From: Sarcocystis neurona
Lineage: Eukaryota > Apicomplexa > Conoidasida > Eucoccidiorida > Sarcocystidae
Direction of reading: 5' to 3'
Length of the DNA stretch: 64,000 bases
NCBI GenBank assembly: GCA_000727475.1
Contig: KL647318.1
Location: forward strand, 346,032 to 410,031
Shown: positions 35,101 through 49,600 of the stretch, piece by piece
How the letters are laid out: each line of letters opens with the position of its first letter
How positions within the stretch are numbered: the stretch's first letter is position 1
The notes under the pieces: generated by a model
The model's input: the letters and a program-made list of their open reading frames with translations, nothing else
Database searches by the model: none
Told to the model about the DNA's origin: nothing
Translations under genes and position numbers: made by a program

Positions 35101-37223
35101 GGAACAACAGTTTCTTGTAGTAGCTGGCCCGCTGTAGGCCGTAAAACAGTTGGTGACTCTACTGTCTCATCAACGCCACCTTTGGAACTCATCACGGGAT
35201 ACCAGCGCATCGCGGCAACGCGTGAAGGTCACCTCCCTGATAAATAAAATGTTCATAACTTCCAAGCAAAGTTTACTCACCGCACCAGGCTTGCTTGGAC
35301 GTTTTCTTCAGGCTGTGCTGACGGCCTACGTAGCGTACCGGTGAAACCGCACATGACAGATGATACACGTGTACATGCGTGTTCGCAGATATACACGGTC
35401 ATCCACTGCACTCTCCTGGTGGGACTGCGTCTACGTACCGCTTCCGTAAAGCACTCAGTGACCACTGCCACAGGACAGTTCCAAAGATGTGAATGGTGGC
35501 TCCGTCGGTAAAGAGGCAAGATCGAGGACTGTGCCTTCTGCGAAATGCGTCAAGTCGACTGAACGGTGACGACGTAGCATGGGTCATCTTTTAGCCGTTT
35601 TCCCGGACAATATGTCGCTAGATTTGTCGTCTAGACCGCGGTGCCGGAACCGGTATTACATCAGTATGCTTGAGATAAACAGCCTGATATTAAATAGCTT
35701 CTAGTGTCTGACTGCGTCTCCGTGGAGGAGCAGAAAAAGACAGTTTCGTGCTCATCGGAGAGTTTCTGTTTGCAAGAGTTTTCGTCTGGGATAGCATATA
35801 TTTGTTGACTGTACAAAGTGTTCAAATCGACAGAATGTACGTCGACACGCTTGCACGGATGTGTGCTTTGGCACGACCGAATTTAAACGTTTGCATGTAC
35901 ATAGAGCTGCTTTGTCTGTCACGTATAAAAAGGCCCCAGTTCTCTCTGTCTGCAGCAGATTTACGCCGGATCTCAAACACCAGCCCACGTGGTCTTCTCG
36001 ACATTTACGTACGCCCGTGTGTACCCACACATGTTGTGTATACCCTTATGACTAGTCACGCGCAGGAGCAAAAAGTATCGCCCCACTCCCGGCCCCCCAG
36101 TGGTATGGAAATTAGCGCCTCGCTACACTAAGCAGAGTAACTGTAGATCCAACGACTTCTCTAAGAGGACTATGTGGAAGTGCTTCACTAATCCCCATTT
36201 ATCTTCGAGAAGCGGTAGTTCCTTTTTTTTTGTCGATGGTGCACGGGGTCACATAGCTAGGAAATGCGGTCGTACAAGCATTCCAACCTTTTGGCATGCG
36301 TTGCCAGTGTGTTGCTAGATCTACTACACCACAGTATTGCCTCATCTGATGGAGGCGTCTGTATGTTGGATAAGGCAATGTCAGTTACATCAAAGTGTCG
36401 TGCCACCATGGGAACGACGTAGTGCACAAGATCTCCTGGATACTGCCTTGTCCTTTCGCTACCGCACAGTTAAAGTCTTTCGGGAGAGCAGTGCAGGCAG
36501 CACGCTGTAAAAGAAGAGAATCTGCGACACTGTGCTTGTAGCCACTTAGAATTTTCATTGCTAGTGGTTCTTTTTAACGTCCTCTGTGCTGCGTCCTTTG
36601 TTCGGAGCACTGCGGCTTCTGTTTAGGTCTGTACAACCGCTGTCAGCGTAGAACCAACGCGATACATGGGCGATGTCCAGTTGGCAGGAAAGTGTCGTGT
36701 CAGGTTGAGGTCTGCAGCATTCAGCCGGTCCACCCAATCGCATACATGTTGTTCACACCTGCGCGTCCTGAATCGTTTGAGGTGCACGCTGCGCTTTAAA
36801 CCCTAGCGGAGGACGCTACAACAGGGCCACAACAGGAACTGAGCAGCAGACCTGTCCTCTGAAGGCTCGCATTTACATGCGACTTCAACATTCTTGGTGC
36901 CTTTTAGTCTAGAAACGCATGTGAAGGTTTCAACGCTATGTCGCCGGTCGCGGTCATTTCTAGTCTTGCAAACGCCTGCAGAGACTCACCTATCAGGCAG
37001 GATTTCGTGGGGCGACTGAAAGCCCGAAGGCAACACCAGTTTACGTTACTTTTTCCTTGCTTGGCGGTCCGCTTGCAGCTCCTGCTGGCTGCAGGTGGGA
37101 ACGGTGGTTCACGGCTTGGAAGAGAGAGCGTGCGCGTTGAAGTTGCGGGGTCGCACGTAGTTGGTTTGGTGCCCCCGAGCCTTCGAACAGGATATCCCAC
37201 GTGAAGAAGAAGAGCCTAAAGAG
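32138..37223. other. Mostly unassigned P-segment DNA between the two genes
   Basis: Apart from the weak exon candidate at 33347-33499, I see only scattered short ORFs on both strands, for example 33700-34116 on the minus strand, and no repeats of note. The divergent promoter region of the reverse-strand gene and POC16 should lie here. Confidence 0.5.
33347..33499 (-). CDS. Possible further upstream exon of the reverse-strand gene
   Basis: 153 open bases between AGTATTTCAG and GTAGGT. One frame encodes ATFHRILRADVFLLVILPQQ and a Ser/Gly/Cys-containing tail. It is supported only by splice motifs and protein-like composition. Confidence 0.22.
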
Positions 37224-37361
37224 ATGTCGTCCTCTCCGCCCCCTTGTGGGCGGCCGAAGCCGCTGAACTTCACACAGCATCCTTTCATAAACATTTTAAA
37301 AGCCTTCCCTGTCCAGGATGAGAACGCCTGCAAACGCTATGGAGATGTTTGCGAGGAAATG
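37224..37361 (+). CDS. POC16: POC16 exon 1
   Basis: ATG at 37224 is the only methionine codon in the open frame before the domain begins. It encodes MSSSPPPCGRP, then FTQHPFINILKAFPVQ and CKRYGDVCEEM, matching the WDR90 start (QHPFLNVF-type). The donor GTGGGT leaves phase 0. Confidence 0.88.
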
Positions 37362-40300
37362 GTGGGTCAGCAAACTAACTGCGGCACTCGTTGGACTATG
37401 CCGCGTTTCATAATTTGAGCCTCACTTCAACAACCTGCTATGTTGCTAAGTCCATGCAAACAGTGACCATCAAGCGATAAATACTTCTGCGAGCAACATT
37501 GCCGCAGACAACGTTCTTTTTCTCTGACTCTCGCATGGATAAAAGTAGAAGTTTACTCGACGTTCCGACAGACGTGGACATCAGCGATTGCAAGCGACTA
37601 CGGCGCTCGCATTGCGGATGAAGTGTTTAGTTTCCAGCCGTCAACCGTCCGAGTGGCGTTGCCACGACTTCTTCGCACGGCAGATTTGTCTTGATTTATT
37701 GAACTCAGTCATCCAGCTGGACCATTTCAGCTTGTGTTTCCCCGTAAAAGGTGCTACCTTGTCCTCAACTACTTTGGTGCCACCTCTCTTACCCAAGGTT
37801 CTGCAGTTCTACAATTGTAAGGGCGATATGCGTAGAGTTCTCTCGGTTTCCAGTAGCGTGTCGACTCGTGACATAGTTTTTTGTAAAATCTGCTCTGTAA
37901 CACATCGAACAGAGTCACTAATTCTGCGCTTTCTCCCAACATTCAGTTAAACATTGTCTACAGGCCACACGCCTTCAGCGTGATGAATGCTGCTAGGTGG
38001 AGATCCTGCAGTGGTTGCCAGGAAACAGTGTGTCCAGCGTTTATATATTCTTCTAGTTCGTCTAAGTAATGTCACGTGCGTCAGCAGGCGATCACCAACC
38101 ACAACTCGGAAGAAAGAATCACAGCCACTTGTGCAACCTACTTCTCACGTATGCGTGACGCCGGTGCAAGCGACCGCGGCGCTCGCATTGAGGATAAAGT
38201 ATTTGGTTTCCAGTCGTCAACCGTCCGAGTGGCGTTGCCACAACTGTGTACTGTACTTTCAGTACAATTTTGAGCGCGCACGCATTGACACTTCTACAGG
38301 TCCTTTACAAACTTCTGCGAGCATGTTGTGCCTTTGCGCGTAGGATAAAGGGTTGGGGGTGCAAGTTTTGCGAATTTATGGCATGATAGCCGCCAACCAC
38401 TGGGTTAAATTTCCCCACGGGAAAGGGCGACTTAAATCCCTCGGCCTTACAGGAACGTATGTAAGTTATCAGGCATCAATGAGCGTGGCTCACCCAAACA
38501 GAAAAGTTGCCATCTGGTGGAAGCATACACAACCACGTGTACAACGCGTAGCTCTGTGCGAAAAACTCAAAGCATTTCATCTTAAGAGAGCGAATCTACC
38601 TTGGACGCATTGGCGCAGGCTGGTTACACTTTTCACCCAGCTTGTCAGGACGTACATCAGCTTACCGTAGCCAAAGAGTAGTAGGCGTGCACCTGCCAAT
38701 GGAGTACGTGAAAATGTTGGTCAGACGTTCCAGCTGACTGAGAAAGAATATGTGATACTTATGCGTTGTTGCCTGAAGGAGCGACTGGCTAGAGAAATTC
38801 ACAGGTAGCGGCGTGGGACGTGGCGCTGCTTAATACTCCGATCTAGTGAAGAAGGGGGCTTCACAACTTTTGCGTGTTGAGCAACGGAGGGAAGCAATAA
38901 ATGTGTACATGTTTTTTGTCTCTAGTGAGTGCAGGTAGCATCGCAAACGAGTGCGCACAGCGGGGTATAACGGCAAGCTGCCGCATTACCGTCCGCAATT
39001 CATACCACCTCGTTACTGTGCGATATGCTGCGCTTTAGCTATATTTTCAGATAAAGCCCATGAGGACTAGATACTTTGTAATCCACGTGGATATTGCCAC
39101 TCTGGATTGCATGACGGTCAGGATCACGCTGTCCAACATGGTCAGAGAGCCCAAAGTGAGTCTGTCCGGTCCTTGGAGATAAGAGGTTTTACCCACTACG
39201 ACGCGTGCTTTGCTGCAACGCGTCCTGCTTTCTACAAAGCAGAATTGGAAGACTCTAGCGAAGACGCTCATCCGAATAGATTACGCCATTCCACAGTTCA
39301 CCCTCTCTGCCCACTCCGTCGTCCCGCTGTGACCGTCAGCGCAAACTCCTCACGCACAACTGCCCTTCAACCCGTGTTATGAAGGGGCGCCTTATCCCCG
39401 ACTTTTGCTTGTACACATCGCTTAATTACTGCGTACTTATGTGTCTTCTCTGTTAAACTGTGTTATCTGATATACACACAGGCGGCTTCACGGGTAGTGC
39501 AGTACCCCTGTCACCCTGTAGCAGATCGGTGGACAATGATCTGTCTCAACGCTCCAAGTGTGCTAGCACAGTACACGAGGCTAATTCCGAAGGGGATTGT
39601 GATCAAGTCAATACAAGTGTGCGCCAACTTATACCTAAGGGGAATCTACTCATCCGACATCTTGTACGCACAACGCGTAAGTGCCCAACGTGTAGCGTCA
39701 ACCGACTAGTTGAAATGAGCAATAGTAAGCATTATGTGTGTTTCCGCCTGCTACCTGAGCTTTGCACATTTGATGCGACCACACACGACATCGGAACAAA
39801 GCTGTACGCTTGTCAAAATAAAGGACAGAACATTCGCTGGTCAGTCAAGTCTTTGTGCCACAAACTTTTTATGGTGCATCCACCCCATAGTCTACGTACG
39901 CACTTACGCGTGCAGTTCTTTTAGATACAGGCGGAAAGTCACGTCAGAAAAGCTGTTGGTACCACCGTGAGCGTGGTGAGACTCCATGAATCCTTTACAC
40001 CAGCCATGCACTTCTTTGTCATACGGTACTCTCGCGTGAACATACACACTACGATACACGTATACTTCAGGCACTGCTCTCCCAGGCCTCGTCGTGCGAA
40101 GAGCTGTCGACAACAGACCACACGAGCTCTCTTTGAGTTGTCCACTTACGATACAATTTCAAGGGCGGTTTCTGCAAAACAGGCAAACATTCACGGCACC
40201 ACATGGGTCCCCTTGCTTGTCACCAGCCCGACAGCCACCATAAGACAAACAAGCGTGCTGCGACTTGCCCACTGTCACCTGCAGTGTGTGTGCTTGTGCC

Positions 40301-43300
40301 GTCTTACAGGAAATCCCCCGTGGAATGCGTTTATCAACGAAGGTGCTCGCGGATGAATGCGTGTGGCTTTACGTACCTATGGGCAGTCGGCCCACAGGCA
40401 TCGCTCTTATTGAGGCGGATGAAGAGGGGGAGACTGATATGTCGGAGAACGCTGTCTGCCGGCTGCGCAGTGCGAGCGCTGCGACTAATTTGTGTCAAGC
40501 AGTTCCAAGCCCAGACGTAGGCAGTGGAATGGCAATGACCCCCACTGCTCAACCAGCAGGGACTGAACAAGCTCGAGCGATAGAAGAGGCGGAATTGAGG
40601 AGCGCAGAAGAGCAAGCAGCAACGGAACAGGCGATGCGGAACAGAAGGATCATGAATGGGTACACGGCTGCGAGGTCAGGGCTATCAGCCTCCAACATAC
40701 TTTTCAGTCGAGGCGCGCTGTTGGAGGTAAACTCGACTAGTTGTACTTTTGAATTTTGAATACACAGCACTCTCCTTTACCATAGGAGGGGCCCCAGATG
40801 CCGGCGTTTCCTTGCACACATTCCTGTGCGTCAACGTGTGTTCAACGCATATGCACGATCAGCGCAGCGCTTGCGCTAATCGGTGGCCGTACACAACAAG
40901 CAGCTGATCAGGGAGAAAAAGTTTTTAACACAGACGAGTCGTCTCAGGAGAAGACAGATCAAGCAGGCAGCAGTATCTGCCTTCTCGCATGCCTCCCAAA
41001 AAAACAGTAATCCTCGACGGACAGAAAAGCTGAGGGTTGGGCGTGACTACCACGAGGGAAAGACTGAAATGATCGTCGCAGCTTCTCAAACGGTTTGCTG
41101 ATGAAGATGTAGATCAATTCCGCGTGCCTGCTGCACAGTCCACCTTTAGTTCTGAACGTACACCTGCGTGTTACCTGCGTCCCTTGAGTACGGAATTAGT
41201 CCACGTCCTTGCCGGTATGTCTGCATAGACTTGGAGCCCCTTGCGCAGACCTGTGTGTCAGGGTGGTAACACTTTTCATCTCGGGAGGCCTACACTTCAT
41301 CTGTGGCTGTCTGGACTGTCTTCCGTGCATAGATTGCTTTTTGAGATACAGGAATACGTAAATAAACTGTGCTGTTACCTCGTTATTCTGTCTGATGGGT
41401 CTACGGAATTCCTGCGAAGGACAAGAGAAGTACAATTTCCTGAATGTGTCTGACGCTTGCGTACTGCCCGGAACAGAAAACTCAAACAGTGTTTGTCTTC
41501 CCACATACTGCGATGTTCACCCCATCCGATTCAGGTTGCGCGTATGATAGGCACGCCCCACATTGCTCTGAAACGAGGGAAACCCGCAGCATGGAGTGGA
41601 GAAAACAGAATTCTGATACCCCAGGCTTCAACTTTCGTGCACTTAAATATCGCAACAGGTCGGTCTTCCACCAACCGTAAGCCGACAGAGGGAAGCTTCC
41701 AGAAGCATCCTTGGCCGCCTTCGTGCACCAGGGAAGCACGAGTCAACACAGCGGGAGGGACGCGAAGAAATCATATACAATGGTGAAGGAACAACAGGGA
41801 GGAAAATTCAGGCAGTTCTTCACCTTTGTCTTCTGATGTTGACCTACCGACACACGATTCTACTATGTTAGCTTTGCAAATAAGGATACCGGCACAGATG
41901 TATATGTCAACCGTGTGGCACATGGCACAGTGAGACGATTGCTTGACACAAGAAAGGAAGGGGGCAGTTGAAGTGAGAATGCACTTGCGTTTTTTGAACT
42001 TTCACAAGGCGTCCAGGACTGTGCGCGTCTGTTCAGGGACTGCCAGATGTCCTTTATTTATCGGCTAATTTCTGCTCCTCCCCGCTCATTGCAGACAAAG
42101 CTCTTGTCTGTCTAATGGTGGAATTTTACGTGGGACGGGGATCTGCTTCCGCTGTTTTGCTTTGTTTTCATAGTGACTCGCTTGCAATGAAGGATTTGCC
42201 AAGAGGTGTGCATCACACGCCATAGATTCTTTTTCCTCTATGCTCTTTGCCCGTGTAATACGAACGTCTGTCGCAGGGAAAAGTAGCCGCTAGTCTTGTT
42301 CTTCGCAACAGAGCTTCGTACACAGTTGTCTCTCTCTTTTCGTAGGCATGCAGAAGTGCCGTTTCGGTCACACGGCACCGATTGAGTTTCTAGAAGTCAG
42401 TGGCAACTTCGCGTTGGCTGCTACGGTACAGAACGACCGGAGTGTGGCGCCTACCCCGCAGGTCAGGTAAGCAGTCACGCATGTTTTCTCGCGCACGCCG
42501 ATCCAGTCACACTTCATCTTCAGTGGCTTCTTAAGCCAGTCGAGAGCGCCTAAATTTGATCCCAGGTGGTCACATCCACTACTCTGCAATGAGGTCTGAA
42601 GCGCTTCTGGAATACGCAGAAGATGCTTTGCCAAGACACCTGCATTGCACCTAAACATTTTTACTTTTTCTTTCAACTTCAGCATTTTGAAATAATTTGA
42701 AAGTGCTAGAAGTCCACGGGCAGGCGACGGATTCATCCCCTTCCTCTTGACAGATATGTCACAAAGACATCTTTGTAGCACCTGCGAAACGCTGCGACTC
42801 CACAGTCACGTATGTACGATTGAGAAAGTGCGTTGACGAAAGCGGAACGGCGTAAACGTAAGGTCTACACGTCCTCAGCTGCTAGGGTATCTATCCTACC
42901 CTTGATATTTACACGCATTGCGTCCTGGATTTCTTCCACAGTATATACATATGCACATGCATGTATATAGCGAGTGACGCGTATATTTAACGCGTGTGAC
43001 TGACTGCTTTTGTCTCCACGCTTCCTTCGGACTCGACGAGCCAGCCTCCCTCAGTGATGAAACTTAGTTGAGCACTGATGTCCTGGCGTGGCAGTCTCTT
43101 CAAATTTCTTTGTTCGAATTGTTTGACTTTATGGCTGCGTCATTCCGGGATCGTTGAAACTTCTACTGCTCGACCAAATCAGGCAGTAGCGAATAACACT
43201 TTCTCGCGTTCAACATTATATAACCATCCCGGTGCATGTTTCCCAGTACGGCGCATCTACTGTGCACCTTCTTTTTCAGGGTGTGGCGCCTAGGGAACGA

Positions 43301-43656
43301 TCACCCAAGCTGCGTATCGGTACGTCAGATGAAGGGTGGGGCGAACGCATGGTAGTACAGTTCAATAAAATTACGAAGGGAGAGCTTCTCTCCACAGATA
43401 TCGGAGACGCAAGAATGCAGACTCCATCATATATACACGTATCTCTACAGCATTAAACAGAAGAAAATACTACATTTCTAAAGTATAGACGAATGCAAGG
43501 GATGTCTACTACCATATATACATATATCTGTCTATACCGATGAGTAGAAGATATATCGCATATTGTATATACGTGTATGCAAGGTAATTATTAGATGTGT
43601 AATACACCGATGAATACCCGATATACCGCATTTTGTGTGTATACATATGTATATGT

Positions 43657-43689
<33 letters not shown>

Positions 43690-46600
43690 TCTCTGCAGTC
43701 CACGGTCTTCCAGACGACAGCAGCATTTGTAACGTTGTTTGAGCCGCTCGTTCACGCTGTCTTCCGCCTTCGTAATCCGCAGAAGGGAACCAATAGGCAA
43801 AATTATGTACGTACAAACGCAGACGTGTTAATGATTACATATATATATATATGCTGCGTTTTGCTTAGACGAGCACAACGTCCACCATCCCATTCGTACA
43901 GTCCCCGCACGTTGCTATCCCTTTCTCTGCAGAGATGTTTGCGCAGGCCGTGACCAGGCTTAGCGACACCGCGTCCTAGAAAAGTGTCTGTCCACTGATA
44001 GGCTCACAACGGCAGATTGGCTGTAGCGTGTTTAAACTGCACATCCTTTTGTCTGTAGGGAGTCGCAGTCCGCAAACGTGCAAGTGTGTAAGCGAAGGCT
44101 CGCAACCTGAATTCGTTACCACGCACGATTTCTGCAACATCTCAGGATTTGTGTGCGCTCACAGCCTACATCGGCTTCTTTTTTTCTAAAGAAGTCTACT
44201 ATTCAGCTTATAGAGTGTCGCGCGACCTTCCCGTTACCTGTAGTGTGTAGGGAGGAAGGCACCATGACACATATGTAGATGTGTGTCTACCTATGCATTT
44301 ATTTATCCGTTTTTCTATCTTTCTCTCTCTACACACATATGTATATATGTGTATACACATGCAGATATATACACAAGTATATATATATATATGTAAAAAT
44401 GTATAGACATAGATACAGTTGTGCATGTAGTGTCGCACAATGAACTACGCACCCTGTATTGCTAAAGAAGATACAACGTACTTTTCGAATCCTATGGTTG
44501 TGATTATGGGCGTTCGGTATTCCTTCAGATTCTGCAGTGCCCATCCCTCATTCAAGTGCGAGTCTTCCGCTTCGACAGCCAGTGCAGGCGCATGGTGGTA
44601 AGTCCGTACACGCGCACTTAAGCACACGTTTACGCATTTCTGTGTGCATATACAAATATATACGCGTGCGTACAAATGTCCTCATTTATGTTGTTATCTG
44701 AACATGTGCATGTGCATCCGCATCTCGCTAGAAACGTAGGGGCACATGTATACATGTGCATACATGCAAACGTATAAATTTGTTTTTTTACGTGTTGGTG
44801 TGAAGGTGTATCTACACCTCACTCTCAAGATAGAGGCACATTTGTACACGGGTTTCTTGTCAAATAAACTCTCCCTCTACATGCCTCTATACGTAGACAC
44901 ACGTGGGTGGACCTGTTCATTCCGCTTTCGCTTCTGTGGGTATATGCAGCTCTGTGTCCTTTTCTGCTCGCTTGTACGCGTACAGTTTTCGCCCCGTCAC
45001 CTGCAGCGCAGATATGTATATCGAAGTTGTAGTCTTGCACGTGTGGACGCGACTGGACCTGCACCAAAAGGAGCCGGATTTCTGCATGCCCCAGATGTTC
45101 CTCTTCCTTGTATGCGTTCGCTTCTTCGTCTTCTCCGTGCGCTGCCTCTGACGCTTTCGGTCACCACGCCACCAGCTCTCTCTCTGTCTGACGTTCCACC
45201 TTCAGCTGCGGACAATGTTTCTTGAAACGGGGGTCCATTCAGTATTAACTATAACTCTCGTCGTTCATCTTCCTCTTCCTCTTGGAGACTCTATTCTAAT
45301 TATTTTACTTCCACGTTTTCTTCGTCTTGCTGGGAAACAATTTCTCCCTAATGTGAAATGTAGGGCTCCTTCAACTAAGTGTTTCCCTCTTATCCTCTCT
45401 GTTTTCGCTTTTGTGCAGCGTCCTTGTTTCCCCCCTGTATGTCAGCTGTTCGTTTTTCGCTTTATGTCTATCCTTCACCCTTTCCTTCATGATCTGTCTC
45501 CTTTTTGATTGATCCTCATTCTGCGGTCTCCGTGACCACTGGTGTTGATCCGCGCCAGCCTCAGAGACTCTCGTGCACTTTTTCCGCGTTGCTTTTCTCT
45601 CTGCTCCTTCACGTGCACGTTTGTAGCCTCCATCTTTCCTGTGCATGAAAAACGATGTCTGTCCGTGATTAGTTTCTTGGCTTCTTCTCTCGTCATATAC
45701 ATTTTTTCTGCCTATCATTCTATCTATGCCTTCCATGGTTTCCTAACCGTAAATCGGCAAACCCTTTGCTCCCCCAGCTCTTCGCCTTTTCTCCCTTCTC
45801 TGATGTCACCCAAATGCTGTCCTTCTGTCTGGGCTTTCTGTTGCTGGGTTTTCTTTTTCTTTCCGACACCCTTCCTCCTCGTCTAACTTCTCTTCTCCTC
45901 CTCTTCCCTGCTGACTCTCCGGCTCCTCCCTCTGCCTTCCAGGTGTTCTTTTTCCACAACCCGTTTCTGTCTAGAAGTTCTCTTCCCTCTCTACACAGGG
46001 AAGAACGACTGCGACCGCTCCTCTCCTCCGTTTCCCGCCCTCCTCTCTCCTACTTGTCCCACCTATATCCTCTCTCATTGTCTTCTTGCTTACCAGGTTG
46101 CCGGGCTGGACGCGCAGAAGCGACAGCAGCTCCAGATATGGGATCTATCCCATCTCCTCAGTGACGGTCGCTGTCACTTAATAGCGCGGCAGGTCTCAGA
46201 CTTCGATGTTGCTTGCATTCGTTTCTCTCCTTTCGACGAATTATCCCTCGTCTCATGCGGCAAGGAAAACATCCGCTTCTGGAGAATCAAAGTGAGAATT
46301 TAGCCCCTGCGACATAAGAACAATTTCCCCATCGACATTGAAAAACGTCGTAGCAATGCAGGGGTGAATGCGTTTCTATGGTCTCTGTACAACCACACAT
46401 ACGAGGGCACGGACAGTTCAACATAAGCACCCACGTGTAGGACATTAAGTTCATACAGCCGTCTGTGTGTCTCCAAATACGGGTTAGCACACATATTGGT
46501 ACACTTGTGCATCTACAGAGATACAGGATACCCGCAAGTATACGAGCACAGCAAATCAACCGACACTTGCAGGGGACAATTCATGGGTATGCAGAGACAC

Positions 46601-49600
46601 AGACTGATGCCGCCAGTTAGTTGTCTCTCTGTTTGTCCAAGAAGGCGAGAGAAAAAAGGTTTTCGTTGCCGCAGTACCTCCTGAGCCGCCAGGGTGGAGC
46701 AGGAGGCCTGGACAAGGCATTTGACGCTATCATTGGAATCACTGCGTTTCTTCCCACGTAGAGATACAGTGCCGTGTAGACAGGATCAGATCGAGCTGCC
46801 TCTCCGCCCGCGTGTGATGGACGTACGCACTGCAGCATACACAACACTAGATCAGGCTGCCTCCATGTCCACATATTGTGTGGGTAAATATACATATATG
46901 GACTTGCATGCTTCCTACGAATGCAAAAGTACGTGTACATACATGCATATATGTACGTACATGTACTACGTCTTTCAAAGTACAAAATCAGCTGTATCGA
47001 AGTACGCTTGTCTGGCAGTCGCCTTCGTGCTACGCTGATTCGTTTCTCAAAATGGGTACTTCTTTCTAGATGTGCTCTTCGCCATGTCTTCCGGTGCAGA
47101 GTTTTCACATGCCGGGATGCAGCGTCGTGCTCGAAGCTGCCGCTCGTGCCAATACCTACACAGACCTGGACTTCGAATGTTCGCGGGCGTTTCACCACTC
47201 TCATGGAGGTAAAGAAGAAGACAGCAATTATTATCAAGCTCCTCATCTATATCTCTCTCGTCACACGTCAATGCGTATACATGTTTACCTGCGGAAAGTT
47301 GTAGTTGTGTATCGCACTGAGGGACCGCATTCGTGACGCTATTTTACGTGTGCACATGCAGACGCACACCTGTACTTACTTACACTCTTGCACAAGCGCA
47401 CATTTCCCTTGAGTGTGCATTCGTTACATATAAGCCTGGGCGCAAGCATGCAGATTTACAGCGTGTGCCCAAGTCTGAGTCTTTACTAGAATACATCCAA
47501 ACTCAAGCGTGTGCTGCAGAACGTGACACCACCACTTGTTGTGTTCGTGAGTGACCTCACTCATCCCTAAAGTGTCGAGGGTGAGGAAAATTGAATTTTT
47601 CTTCTGTTGTTCTTTGACACAACAAGGCAAGCGTGCACGTCCGCGTCGGTGAAGTGTAAACAGCCGCGCAGGGCGACGGCTGAAGTTGTTTGCCGCCCAC
47701 TGTTCAAAAGGTATTTTGCATGCACCTGTACACGTCGAAACATGCGTGACTGCACCTGTTTGTACACACAGATGTGCTTATATATCTATCCAACAGACCT
47801 ATACATACACATAGATACGTAGCTGGATAAGCACATATGTGTTTACCTGAAGGTACACGTGTGTAATGTGTGTCTTCATATATGTGTACAGGCACGCTAA
47901 CGTGTATATATATATGTATATATATATGTACACAGTGATACGCAAATGTGCGTGGATATTGAGTTGTAAAGAGCCGACGGAGACAGGCTTTGCGTGCGTG
48001 AAAAGGATCTTCTGGCTTTACGTTTGTGCGCCAGCAGGTGTCCGGTGTTATAACTTCTCCCTGCTTGTATCCGCACATATGCGTGTACGCGTGGTACCGT
48101 CGTGGTGTGTACCTTGAGGCATATACAGGTGCTCACTCTTCCAAGTGCAGATATCCATGGGGGGCCACCCCCGTGCAGGCGACCGTTTGTTTGAGTCTAT
48201 CCTTCCTTCTGCATGCGACGACAGCCATCTTTTCATAACGCTTGCGTGCACACACACCTCTATAAACATACATATGTGTGACTTCCTGCGGATGACGACA
48301 GCCCTCTGGATTCTCCGCTGGGTCCCGCTACACAATTCTCAGCCGAAGGCGACTTCTGCCGAAGACAAAGAGGCAACATTGGCAGCTTTTCCACATGCCC
48401 TCTTGCGCACAGTGGGATCTCGTGTAGCTAGATCCGCTTCTATACATGTGAACACGTATGCATATATATATATATATACACACGTCGGTGTTTCTGGTAT
48501 AGACTTAAGCACCTGGTGAAGGCACTACTATAGTTTCTGTCAGGTCCACTGCAGACGAAGTTTGCCGTTTCTACTTGTTTTGCGCAGCTCTACATATACG
48601 AGCCTCTGCGTATCGTCGTTTTCGACCAAACTGTTGCATCCATTTGTAGTCAGGGATCGTCATTTTTCAGGGCTTGCACAACAGTTTTTACACACTTGCC
48701 AAAGGTACTGCAGTTTCATGAGAAAAAGAAGAACCACGAGGAAACGGATAATTAGTGGAGACTGGCATAGTTAGAAGGGCCCGAAATAGACTGAAGAAAA
48801 GAGGCAGCCGCGCGCACGGAAGAGAACACGGAAGCCGGAATAAAAGGAAGAACGGCAACAGTGGAGCCACCCCATGCCTGGCTTCCCTACTTCTTCTCTT
48901 GTCTGTTTGCAGGAACCGAGGAGCGATGGTCGGCACCTGCACGGGTCTTTGTCTCTTCCACGTCTGGTTGCGTAGCGCAGGTATGCAGGCCCGACATTGA
49001 CCGAAGAAGGAGGTGTGGTCAAATTGTGAATTATTTACTCTATTCGTGTGCGTTTTACCGGGTGTGAGGCCCTTTGATCTGCAGAGAAAAAGAGATAGGT
49101 CCGAAGAATTATAGGTGTCCTTTGTTCTCTGCAGCCACTCTGTTGACTACGTGAATCCTTGCACTTGAGTCGATCTGGATTCTACTAACTCATTCAGTTG
49201 AAGAAGTCTTGGCAGGATGCGGTGTGTCGGCTTATGTTTTCCTTCCACGTAGGAAAATCAGTGTACTACGCTTTTGTTCATATATGCTACCAGCAATTTT
49301 CAGTGGTCTCTGGTGTAGCGGGCCAGTCACAACTATTTGACTGCGGCTCGTGCGTTGTTGCCCGCAGCGCTCATAAATAGGTCGCACATGCTGCTGCGAC
49401 AGTTCTGATATGTCCTTTTTCGCTCTTCTAGAGAAAAGGAGTTTTTTCCACTACACCGCCAAGCGATCTCACACCTCCAGCTGGTGCTTTTACGTCTACG
49501 CATGTGCCCCCCTGTTCACTGTTGCAGCAACTGCTGCTCTGCGACCAGCGTGCACATTGCACATGTGTGTGTGTACACGTCTAGACTTGCAAAATCTCGT

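Larger units (their letters stand above)
37362..38343 (+). other. POC16 intron 1, with an internal duplication
   Basis: A 982-base intron, GTGGGT to GCGTAG, in the P block. It contains two related 80-base segments 576 bases apart, listed separately, and nothing else recognisable. Confidence 0.75.
22650..43480. other. Feature-poor (P-type) chromosomal segment
   Basis: Over about 21 kb there are no CAG/CTG runs and only isolated short TA or CA arrays, against dense repeats on both sides. This matches the R/P segmented chromosome structure described for Eimeria tenella. The boundaries are approximate. The segment contains the first exons of POC16 and a probable reverse-strand gene. Confidence 0.75.

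Noticed and set aside
43232..43456. ORF with GVAPRERSPKLRIGTSDEG as a possible WD40 exon
   Set aside because: The neighbouring frame with acceptor at 43279 and donor at 43320 (VWRLGNDHPSCVS) fits the phases of exons 7 and 9 and the blade pattern. This frame does not.
22650..43480. Retrotransposon or viral remnants in the feature-poor block
   Set aside because: I looked for reverse transcriptase (YxDD), integrase zinc-finger and long terminal repeat patterns and saw none.
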